Source: Opisthocomus hoazin (Eukaryota; Chordata; Aves; Opisthocomiformes; Opisthocomidae). From it: a DNA stretch of 64,000 bases. Shown in pieces: positions 49,823-61,500 of this stretch. The translations under genes were made by a program, and so were the position numbers. Location: NCBI RefSeq assembly GCF_030867145.1, contig NC_134434.1:5146001-5210000 (forward strand). The letters are read 5' to 3'. Numbering within the stretch: position 1 is the stretch's first letter; every line of letters begins with the position of its first letter. Below the pieces are notes generated by a model. It did no database searches. It saw only the letters and a program-made list of their open reading frames with translations, and was not told the DNA's origin.

Positions 49823-52800
49823 GTAAGTAGGATGGATTTCCATGGGCTTGGCTCTGCGGGTGGTGGAAAGCGAGCGGGGATGCAGCATGGCAAGGCTGGG
49901 GGTCATCCTCTTGCTGAGCCCCCAAAAGGGACTTGCAGATGTTCTTTGCTTAGCAAGACCCTGAGCGTGTTTCTGGGACTGTTTAAAATCTGGGCCGGTG
50001 CTGGAAAGCTGCTCCTAAGAAATACAGGCAGCTGGGCCCAGCCAGGCTCCACTACACCAGCAAACGGACAAAGGCTCCATCTCAGCTTACATCCAAGATC
50101 TGGCGGGGCTTGTAGATGATGTGAAATCCCCTGACGCGCTGGCTTGTTTCTCCACCCCTGGTCTCCGAGCAGAGCTAGCCAGTCTGCAGGGACGACTGCC
50201 CACATCACCACTGCCAGCCTGGGGCTGGGGCAAGCAGGGGCGTGGGGATGGGAGCAGAGAGGATGGGGCTTTAGCTTTCATGCCTGGCAGCGACACAACC
50301 CTGCCTTTCTTCTCCCAGAGCAAAGCCTGCTCAGCCAGCAGGACTGAGCCCTCTTTGGGCTGACACTCAGCCACAGAAAGCTGGATACTTGGAGCTGCTC
50401 CTCCTGTGTCCGCAGGAGCTGGTGGCTGGGTTCCTCCTCGGCGTGCTCAGGGGATGTTTAGAGCAAGCGGCCGCCCCACCTCCCGCAGCGAGCCGCTACC
50501 TGCCAGTGACAGCTGGGACAACAGAGGCACAGCATGGTGAGTGGGCTCTGGCGCTCGGTCCCTTCCCAGGGGATTCCCTTTCCCAACACCCACGTGTGCA
50601 TCGGGGTGCTGTCCCTGCATGCAGGTCCCCTGAGATAGGCATGAGGCTGTGGGGCTTGAGCTCTTCCCGGGACGGCTGTGGGCAGGGCAGGTCCCCCACC
50701 TCCACCGGGAAGCAGTCTCCCAGTCCCCAGCTTACTCGGTTTCTCGGGACCTCAGGCACGCTGGCTCTCTAAATACACATCTGGCTCCTGTTCACTATGA
50801 ACCTGACTGATAGCCACTCTCAGTTAAATTTGTCCAGTGCTACGCATCTAACAAGATCTTCAAAGTGCGCGTATGCACGTGTCCATCAGTGCAGCAGCCT
50901 CCTTACTCACCCACCTCACAGTCACATATGACCCCACTAGAACAGCTAACTCCTTTTCCCAGCAGACATGGACCCACAACTGCCACTCCACTGCTGAGGT
51001 TAAAGCAGGACCCATTAAAGAGTCAGACTGAGACACCCAAGAGCAGCAGGAAAAACCATGCCCCAAAAGCACTTCTCAGTTTTCCTCTGTTCCCCCACAT
51101 TACAGTTTCCTCCCAGCTGGGACACACCAGTGAGGATCTTGCTGCCCAGCAAGCAGGCAGGCTGGCAGGCAGGACACAGCTTCTGGCTGAAGGACAAATG
51201 AATCCTTCAGGTCTTACCCCAAGGCTTAGAGGAGCACCTGACACTGCCATTTGCCCAAGGACCATCCCAGAGTGTCTGGAGGCCACTGGAAACCCAGAGA
51301 GCCATGGGGCAGTGCACAGGGTCTGGGAGTCCATCTCTGTGGGACAGCCTGTGGCTTTAATTAGGCAGTGTCTAGGTTTCAGGTGGCCAGGTCGAGGATG
51401 GGTGGGGGAAACGTGAGCACTTCCATGTTCTGGTGACTTCCACCCAACTGCTCCTTAGCACGGGAGCTGCTGTTCTCCCAAACCCAGTGGTGGTACTGGA
51501 GCCAGGCACACCGAGCTCACTCTCCTTCTCTGGTTGGCGATGGCCATCAGGGTCTGAGCCCTCAGGAAAAGCCCATCCAGACCTGGCCCTCAAGCCAGGT
51601 TAATGCTTTTGCTTCTCCCCTGGCATAAACCAGAACAGGACACATACATGGAGTGCAGGGCTTACTTCATCCTTTCTTCAAAACTTTTTTTCCAGGACAG
51701 TTGATTCCAAGAGGGATGTGGGGCTGTCCTGCCCCCAGTGGGGTAGGGAGCTTTCTTCAGGAAGGTGGCTTGACTGCAGAGAGGAAGGCAAAATATATCT
51801 ATAAACTTGGCCTGGATTTCCAGCAACATTTGTCAGTTGATTTACAAAATCTTTAATTTTTCTCTAGTGATTTGTGTGGTAAAACACAGGGCAGAGACCC
51901 CAAGTGCTGCAGCCCCTCCACACTACCTTGTACACAGGAGGACCACCACTGACACCCATGGCTCTGCGCCCAGGGCAGGTCCATGCTCATCCGTGCCACA
52001 GGTTCTCCCATGGGATGGCACCCGCTTAGTGCTAGGGCAAAGACTGGCTCCACTTTGGGATGCTTAGAGAGGTGTTCATGAGGAATGGCCAGATGGAGAT
52101 GGACACCAGTCCCTGGGGTGAGACTGTCTGAGCTGGGGAAGCTCTGCTGCCCTTGGCCATGCAAAGTGGGAGGAAGATGTGGCAGCAACTTGTTGCAGTA
52201 AGGACTTACAAGGAGCATGTAAGAAGCTCCTAAAGAATCAGTGCTGCCTCCTCAAATAAGCAGGAGATGCCCAGGCTGAGGGTTGCGCTGGGAGAGTAAA
52301 TCCAATCCTTGCATGGCTGGGAGGACACAGGACTATGCACAGGAGCAGAGTCTTCAGGTCAGGCTGTTGCACCACTTGTAGCATAACTCTGGCCACAACT
52401 GTAAGTTATTTGCAGCATCCCAGGTCCCAGGCTGGGATGTTGGTCCTAAGAGCTGCTGTTGCTGAGGGCTCATGGGTGGGGAACACCATCCGCAGCCAGG
52501 ACAGGCTGAGGAACCGAGGACAGAGACCTTGGGTGCTCTGCTCAGTCCAAAGCTCCCTCCTGAGCACCACCGTGTAACATCCCCAAGGTCCAGGAGGTAC
52601 CCAAGCATGTGCTGTGCTGCTTTGGTGCTAGGGTCTAAAATAGGTGGGTCCCAGTGGCTCTCCCAGCTCAAAAACTGAACGTCACCACACAAAGCACTGG
52701 AAGAGCAAAGGGAGGATAAATAGCATTACATGAGGCTTTTTCTTACGGAGGGAGAAAAGAGAGACCCCAGTGTTAGTTCCACAACCAACAGCTGCCCAAG

Positions 52801-55800
52801 ACTTCAGAGGCAGCAGCAGCACACCACCAGACATGAAATCCGAGATGTGCTCTGGAGGCATTTTCAAGCCAGCAAACAGTCATCTGCTGATGCTCTCCTT
52901 ACAGCAATAACGATTAAAAAAATTGGGAGAAATTTGATAGCATTATCCTGCCAGGCCACTCAGTACAACCATTGCATCTTCAAATACGAGCACATCTGTG
53001 ATGAATTAGAGATGGAGCATGGGCAGAGCAGGAACTGAAATCACATTAGCTCTCCCAAGAGCTGCAGATACATGCAATGCTCAGAAACTCCCAGCCACTC
53101 GCACGGAGTGAAATCCTTCACTGGCTAACAGTAGGGAAAATACACAGAGCCTCATGCAAAAGCACAGACAGAAATACAAAGCAGAGTACATAAAATAGAG
53201 GGAAACGACCAGATATGGAGAAAAATGTGACCAAAAAAAGCATGCTCTGCCAGGAAGTGCCAGAAAAATGATCCGAGTCTGCGAATAGTGGTGAGAGGGA
53301 TGCTTATGCCAGAAAATAAAATGGGGGAAAAAAAATCCACTCTACTGTAAATGCAAACCTGAAAGGGAGGTGATGGTTTCTGCAGGACCCTGACATTAAT
53401 GCTCTGCAAAATGAAGAGGAAGATGCTTTGCAGAGCTCAGAGTACCCCTGGATGAAGAGGCAGGGTGGCAGCACACAGGCAAGCAGGGAGTGGGGTGCCT
53501 GAAAGATGGGGCAGGGCAGACTGCATTAGGCTTCTGAGATATGAGATCTGGGCATTATTCCAGAGAAGAAAGCAAATTTCCAACCACAAAGCCAAATTAA
53601 AATTATACAGTGGCTTGGTCATAAAACCTCTCCACAATGGATGTTGCAAGGAGAAAGCCAAGAAATGCCACAGCTACCTAGGATGAAATTTCAGGAAGAG
53701 CCTTGTGAAAGATTCGAGCTAGAAGAGGGGGATCACAACCCAGCAGCGCTACGAGCAAGGCAGCTGGTGGACAGGCTGCACACACCAGCCAAGCAAGAAG
53801 TTATCCAGGATCAAGGCACATCTCCACAGCACTGCAGCTGGTGGGATTTTTTGGACGGTGGGCTGACTCCTGGGAAGGTTTTACAAATGGAAGCAGAACA
53901 AAGGTTTTGGCCCACACAGAGCCAGCCTCACTGTCTCCCCAGAACACTGGACATTGCTGTCAGCATTTGGTTTCTGTCTGAGAAACTTGTGGCTGCCTGG
54001 AGCCACAACTTTGAGGAATGGTGAGGTGAGTTGCATCACAGAGCTGACAGCAGAGGAAGTTGTGCCCGATCACCTGCAGGTCTAACATGGTTCCAGCCAT
54101 CAAAATAACATCTCATGGCAGTTCATGCTTCTGCAAAGCCAAGGGGTCAGCATGCTCCACTGCAATAAGCCCAGCTTGCAGAGACAGGGTTAGCAACTCA
54201 AAAGGAAGAGAAGAGAAACCAGAGCATGTTACTATGACCGGACTTACCTGCCTTGTCAAGTGTTTGATCATCCCTGATCAAGTGCTGTATAATCTATATC
54301 AGTATGGCAGAAATGTATCCGCTCCTCTGCCCCCACCTGTCCAGAGAGAGGTGAAAGCTGCAGATGGGAGGGATGTAAATCACATCCATTGCTCTTGGCT
54401 TTTGTTTTTTGCTTGTTGGTCCAAGTCTGGCCAACCTGAAACTTCAGAAAATATGTCAATACCAGCAGATCTGCATTTCTGCAACAGTGTCTGTTTTGGA
54501 GGGACTAAATTGAAAGATTACATCGGTCTTTTCAGAATAAACCACAGACCTTGGCAGGCGACACAGGTGAAAGAATAAGGGAGGTGCTGGCTGGCACCCA
54601 GCCACCAGCATCCCTAGATGGGCACTGGGCCCAGTATGGCTCAAATACAGGCGGGTTTCCTTAAGACAGTGCCTCTGGAGCTGTGCCAGCCTTGCAGCTT
54701 CTATGCAGCTGCTCTTGCGTGGCACAGGCACTCACATTGATCAGCAGCAACAGCAAACAAGTTGGGGCCATCGGGCTTCATGATCATCTCATCTATACTT
54801 AGTTCCTGCTCGTTGCAGCCACAGGCCTTCCAGTGGCTTACGCAGGATGCAAATCCAGCCTGGTGTCACCCATGACGTGCACCTCCTGATGAGCCTTCCC
54901 ACGGGCTGGCAGCGGGTCTGGGTGCAGCCAGGGCTGAACTGAGCAAACACGCAGCCGGCGGTGCGGTGTGTGCCAAACGAGGGCCAAAGCAGGGTTTTAA
55001 ACAAACTGCTCTGGATCAAAGCCCACTTAGGCTCAAAGCTTGTGTGGTGTGAAGCAAGAGTTGTGCTTGGCACAGGGTCCTGGTGGCACTGCCCATGCAT
55101 CTGAGCCCCGGCAGGGGCTTGTGCCCAGGCCAGCATGGTTTTGGCTGGAGCTTGACCACTGCCCTATGTGGGGGAACCCACAGGGACAGCTTTGGCGCTG
55201 GCAGCAGCCACCAGTGGCTCTGCCTTGTGGTGCTGGCAGAAGGGCAATGCAGGGTCCCGGGCTGCTCGGGGCTGGCACTCCTGCTGCAAACCATCCCCAT
55301 GTCCCGAGGGTGGGGGCAGTCCAAATGCCGTGCAGAGGACGGGTCAGTCCCAGACCTCCTGACACTGCTGAGCCCCTGGGAGAAAACCTGGTAGCCCACG
55401 TAGGAGTTCGCTTTGCAAAAAATATCTGATTCCAGGGCTCAAAGCACCCACTGTCCCAGCCTCTCCCACTCTCCTCAGCCCTACTACCCATGCAGGTTCA
55501 TCTCTGCTGGGCTTACCAGCAGCAGGTCAGACCATGCATCAGGAGCACTTCCCAATCCAGCCTCCTGCCCTTGCCTCCTCAGCAGAGCCCTGAGGAAATA
55601 GTGGTTAACATCATGCTCAGTTCTCCCCACTCACTGTAATGGCTTCTCTGTGCTAAAGGCACTTTTTTTCTGGGAAAATGTATTTCCTTCTTGAGTTGGT
55701 GAAAAAATAATGCCCCAAAAAGCCACATTGCTGACCCAAGGCAGAGTTTCGGTGTGCTCCTGCTACCAAGCCCAAGAGCCCTCCTGCAACAGCCTGCCCC

Positions 55801-55974
55801 AGCTTACAACTGGAGAAATATCTCCTGTATGACAAGCATTTCCCCATCTCCCATCTGTGCGTTTAGACAGTACCTGAGAAGCTCCTGTGCTGTGGCTGCT
55901 ACAAGGCTGACACATCTAGGCTGGATGTGGCAGTGAGTAACATCCAGCTCTGGGGGCCCGAAGGAAGCGTTCAG
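49823..55974. other. Upstream flank or 5' intron of PIRT, no exon recognised
   Basis: GC-richer sequence, with another GC-rich patch at 55.05-55.40 kb carrying long frames on both strands. Two adjacent plus-strand frames (53641-54024 and 54060-54578) leave about 940 bases nearly open but in different phases and with no domain. An AT-richer stretch lies at 52.9-53.4 kb. Confidence 0.5.
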
Positions 55975-56070
55975 TCCATGAGAGGGTGCTTTCGGCTCTG
56001 CTACAGAGTGGCCCGGACACGGCACACCCGTGCCTCAGTTTCCCTGCCTGCAAGACATGACGATGTCACA
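55975..56070 (+). mobile_element. MIR-like SINE fragment
   Basis: It contains GGCTCTGCTACAGAGTGGCC followed by GTGCCTCAGTTTCCCTGCCT and CAAGACATGACGATG. This is the familiar MIR core order (gender-neutral phrase: tri-part GCTCTGC, TGCCTCAGTTTCC, AAATGG-like). Only about 100 bp remain, some 450 bp before the PIRT coding exon. Confidence 0.45.
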
Positions 56071-56434
56071 AGCAAGGTGCTGGGGTGTAATTTGGGATCT
56101 AGGAGGGAAAATGGGTCCAGAGATACAGAGCTCTTCCCCACAGCCAGCATCACCAGCCCTGCTTGCAGCACCCTGATGCTCCCCTGAAAGCAGCCAAGAG
56201 CCCTGGGAGGCTGAGGGTAGCAGGTTCCAATGGACATCTTATCGTTCCATCTCTGAATCCTTACTGGAGCTGGAAGCTGGTGAGCTGGAAGGTCTAAGGA
56301 CAGGGACAGTGGGAGTCCCACTGTCCATGGGTGAGTGGTGGGACTCTGTGGGCATCCTCAGTTCAGCTGTGATGCTCTTCTCTTCCTGCAGTGACCCACA
56401 AAGCTTTCTCCATCTTCATTTGATTTGGAACTGA

Positions 56435-56935
<501 letters not shown>

Positions 56936-58560
56936 GGGCAGCCCAGGACCTTCCTGGGAAGGTTCCCCTCCCCTCTACCCACCTGTGTTGGTTAGCCATA
57001 AAAAGAAATACGTTCTTGTACTCTCCTAGAGGATTTCACCCCAGCAAGTCTCTTCCATATAGATGAAAAGCACTGTACCAGTCTCCAGTGTGAAAATGAA
57101 CTTTGTATTTCATCCGAGAAACCCCAGAAAAAAAGAGAGCAGGATTTTGCAGCTGAGTCCAGCAAGGCAGGACCTAGCTCTCTGCATCACGCTCCTGTCC
57201 ACTGAGCAATCCGACATCACATAATGTGAAAAGCAAAGCTCCTAGGCAACCTGGCTCCATCCAGTAGCTTCTGCAATGTACATCAATAGAGAGGAGTCAA
57301 CCGACTACAAAGTGCGAGTAAAGCCTGGTGTGAACATTGCTGAATGCAAACTGCAGCTCAGATGTCAAAGCTGGGAGGCCAGACATGGTTCATCCATAGT
57401 TAGCAGAAAGGAGAATCAGGACAATGTAGTTCCAGACCACTTTATATCAGAGGAGGCCACCAGAATGGGCAACACACATCACCAAAGCTTGGGAGGACCA
57501 GACGTGATGCCCATGGCCAGGACTTTCCTGTCATTAATCTGTTACAATGGCTGGCTGAGACATGGCTGCAAACTGGACCTCACTCCTTGCTCAAGCATTC
57601 ACAAGCTTTATTTACAGCTCCAAAGGGTCAAGGCAAGGCAAGGCAAGGCAAGAGTTGAGCAGCATCGCAAGCCACAATTTCTTGCTCCCTCTGGCAGAGA
57701 AAAGCTGTTCCTCCAGGCCTGCAAGGGCAAAGTTGTTTTGCAGCATCTGTCCATTTGCACTGATGTTGTCTGCCAGAGCCAACCATAAACCCTAACCGTC
57801 AGCCTATTCATGCAACCAGAAATGGACCACAGGCAAGAGACACATGTTCGTTATCTCCACCACTCTATTTCTGCCTTTAATAAGTGTGTGCCCTGGGGCA
57901 ATTCACCAAGGAAAGCACGGATCCTTTCTGCATGTTTCTTGCTTTAATTTTATATTTTCAGCAGGCTTGATTTACTTTAAAAGACATATTTGAAAAGCAA
58001 ATGCTCAGTCTGAAGAACTGGTCTCAGTCTGGACAGCAAGATCTGGGATGATATAAATAGGCCCATAACGTCCAGCTCCCAATTCTGGGTTCAGGAGCTG
58101 CTGAGAGTCTGATTTTTCAGAAGTGCTGATCCAGCCTGGATCCCACAGCAGCCCTTCATGAGCCCAGTGAGACTCCCCAGCACAGCGAGCACTGGCTCAA
58201 AGGCCCTGACACCAGTGGTGGGGTGAGGATGCGGTCAGTGCTGATCAGAAGTAGAAGAGGAACACAGAAGACAGGACACCCCACCAAGCTCACCTTTGTA
58301 GTCTGCACTTCTGCAGGGAAGCCGCCGCTACCCCATGGCTCTTCCAAATTCTGTGGGAGGTAGAGAGGCTGGCAGGGGGTCTGCTGAAGGAACCTTCAAT
58401 GTGTTTGGTCTTTGGTTTCAGGCAGGCAGGGTATGATAATCTCTGTCAACTACTGATGAGAGGAAGCTCATATAAGCCCTCAACCTTCTCTAACCCAGCA
58501 TCCCACATCTACCAAAGTCTCCCAAGCAACTCTGGAGAAAACTACAAGTAATGGGGCATG
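56936..58560 (+). other. Probable PIRT 3' UTR and downstream flank
   Basis: Sequence following the PIRT stop codon. I saw no canonical AATAAA on the plus strand in the first 1.6 kb, so the transcript end cannot be placed. A 170-codon frame at 57276-57788 runs through a short AAGGC microsatellite and resembles no family I know. A short stretch near 57880-57920 faintly recalls the MIR core but is too weak to call. Confidence 0.4.
57630..57650 (+). repeat. Short (AAGGC)n microsatellite
   Basis: About four perfect AAGGC units about 0.7 kb after the PIRT stop codon. Confidence 0.8.
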
Positions 58561-61500
58561 AAGCCAATAGCCCTTCTCCTGGTTAATGTCCCCTCCCAGC
58601 TAACAGCAGCTCAGAGCCAAGGCAGAGGTTGCTCCAGACCACTGTCTAACAGCCACCGACACAGCCAACACGTCCATCTCCTCCTGTTTTGGTCACTTTT
58701 TCAAATCAGTGTGTACTTTCTGCAACATCCTGGAGCCACAGTTCCTTCAGGCTCTTTAATTTGCCAGACGCACTGGAAACTCTGCATAGCATCAGGAGGC
58801 ATGGCAAAAGCAGATGGTAACTTGCCCTGCTGCTCCAGGTTGGTGGGCACCCAGCAGTCAAAAGGGAGACGTGTTCACTGTAGTCAAGGATAGTAAAGCT
58901 GTAGGTGTGGGAACTGTGCTCAGGACCAAGTGCTGATTCCCTGTGCGGAAATATTGAACCTCCTCCTGGCCACCTCTGGCTGAACTTCCTTACTTCCAAA
59001 ACTGGTGCCACATCAGCATTTCTGCCTGAAAATATGGTCCAAGGTGCCCATGGCCTTCCTTCAAGTGGCAGTATTTGTGGTACCACAGTATGGTTAACAC
59101 AATTAACCAGGGAGCTCAGGCTCACCTTGACACTGCTACCAGGCTCCCTCCAGTATGTGACCAAGGCTGGCCAGTGTCACACGCCTGGAGATCCGCTCGA
59201 CGAGTGTTGGGAGAGCTTGAGAAGGCAGTTCCCAGCCCGGCAGCTGACACAGCTGGATTATGAGCATTTGAGCAACGCACATCCCTTTGCCCCAGGCTCA
59301 ACCTGGCCCTGAGTTCTGTTTCCTGGGTAGTGCAGACTGGGTATGTATGTTTTCCTGGGTAGTGTCCCCAGCCAGCTGGTGCCAGGTTTGTGAATGAGGT
59401 GTATAAGGTGTATGATCTGGCACTGGACCCAGTAAATGTCCATTTGTTCCTCAGCCATTCATCATGTCATGCAACGCTTTGCTTGTTTTTGCAATCCTGA
59501 CTTGGCACTAGGCAGCAGTCCCTATTGATATAGCTGCAATGATCACCCAAAACTCCTGCTTGGGGGGCAGCTGCAGTCAGAAGAGCAGATAAATATCAGG
59601 ACTCAGAAGAAGGAAATCACGGAGCAACATGAAGAGCACCACCATGTCCCAGATGGCTGCAGCCTGCAGATCTGGTCACAGACAGGAATCCTAAAGCTGC
59701 GCGGTCTGGAGGAGGCACCTGGAAATGGACCCTGCTGCAAACAGCTCTGTTGTGCCAAAAGACTGCTCAGCCTGGGCTCGCTGGCCAAAGGGATGCGACA
59801 GGAGGACTAGGAGTACCAAACAGCCTGGAGCGAGGGAGCAGGGGTCCTCCTCTCCATGTCTCACGACCAAGGATAAGGAGATGGTCAGTGAAATGGTAAT
59901 ATGATAAGAAGTCACTGAGACCAAGAATCTAAAGGGATTCCAGACTGGTAATTTACAACAAGAATATTAGGTTTAATTAAAGCAAAAATTTCCCAACGGG
60001 GCCTTCATGTTGCTGCTCTGGTCTCACATCTGTTGTTTTGTGCCTGCTGGTAGAGAGGGGAGGCTGCGTGATAAGGTATTTGGGACAGGTGATGGTGTGG
60101 CATCCAGGGGCCACGGTGCAGAGGGCTCACTCAGGACATCGGGAGGAGGAAGAGCGGGGCTGGTGCTGTAGGTTTGTTTGGGTGCTGGCCATGTGCCCTG
60201 GGTGAGGGTCTCAGGCCTGCAGATGTGCTCAGTGGACACCTCTGTTGAGGTCTGAGGAGCACATGGGTGGCACAGGGAAGTGCCTGGTGAAAGGATGGAG
60301 CCTGCCCAGGTGAGGGTAAAGGCAATAGCCCAGGGATCAGCAAAGCTCGCTGAGAACAGTAAAGGGGATTTATCAGGTGGATCTTACCATCTGCTGCCCA
60401 GATCTGTAGGGGGACAGTGAGGTGAAGGGAGAGAAATGATAACAGAAGGGAAAGCTGGACGAACAGCTTGAAGACGAACATGCAGATGAAAGTCCAGCAA
60501 AAGAATGGGAAGCCTCCACTTTGTTGCATGGAGTATAAACGCCTGATTACTGTCGGGAGGTTGGGTGGACTTTGCATTTGTGCATGCAATGCAGAGAGCT
60601 CCCAGAACTGCGAAACGCATCGTTCTCTTGAAGTGAGAGAGGCTGAGCTGGAATAACCTAGGGAAACAGAGATGCGGGGTATCCTGGAGGCTGTTCACAA
60701 GGCTTTCATTAGGAGCTGACATAAAATGCCTGCCCTACCATGACCCAGCAAAACCCCACAGGGCTGACAAAAAGTGAAATCCTGCCTCTGTGCTGTGTGG
60801 CCAGTGAACTTCTACGTCCCGCTGATGTGGGAGGCTGCAGAGGCAGCGAGTGTCTGTGGGTTCAAAATGGGTTTATGGACGACAGATTAAAAGAGAGACA
60901 GCAGAAGCAGCAGAGAGGGCTGTGCCCTCTATCTTCTGTAACATAACAGTGGTGAATTCTGAGCAAGTCCATGGGGAGGAGATGGCAGATAGGGCTGGGC
61001 TCAGGCTCGCGTGCTGTCTCCTCCTGCCACTGCTGGAGTCAGCACTGGGCCAGAGGGACCTTTGATCTGATCACAGGGCAGTTCATGGCTTTGGGCTGTT
61101 CCCACAAAGCACTGTCTGATTGCTTCCCAATATTCCTCTCCACCCCTACCAAAGCCTGTTTGAATCCCGGTGTGATGCTTTGGATCAGACCAAAGAAAAC
61201 CATGTTTCAAGAAAATATCAGGTTATCCAGCAAACATGATTATGTCCAGCTTTCACTAAAGCAAGCTTAGATGCGATCTGCCAGCGTCCCCTGTTCTATA
61301 AAAAGAACAGGAAATCCATTACAAAATTCATTATCTCTGCAGAGCAGTTCGAAGAGGAAATGTTTCTCCTGCATCTCAAAGGTCAGCCCCCAGCAAACCC
61401 GCCGAGCCGGCTCTGCTGTCGACGCCCTGCTACAGAGCATCGATGGTGGTTTCTTCATTCCTGGGCTTTAACAAAAGTTAAGCCTGCCCAAACATACTGC

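Noticed and set aside
55033..55491. 152-codon minus and 129-codon plus frames
   Set aside because: Mutually overlapping frames on both strands in a GC-rich patch; composition explains them.
1..56000. Exons of SHISA6, expected upstream of PIRT in the mammalian gene order
   Set aside because: No cysteine-rich Shisa domain or membrane/cytoplasmic segment recognised in any frame I read; short exons could still be missed.
60394..60420. Possible 16-base micro-exon on the minus strand (CCCCTACAG acceptor, GTAAGA donor)
   Set aside because: Good-looking sites, but such pairs arise often by chance and no adjoining exon is recognisable.
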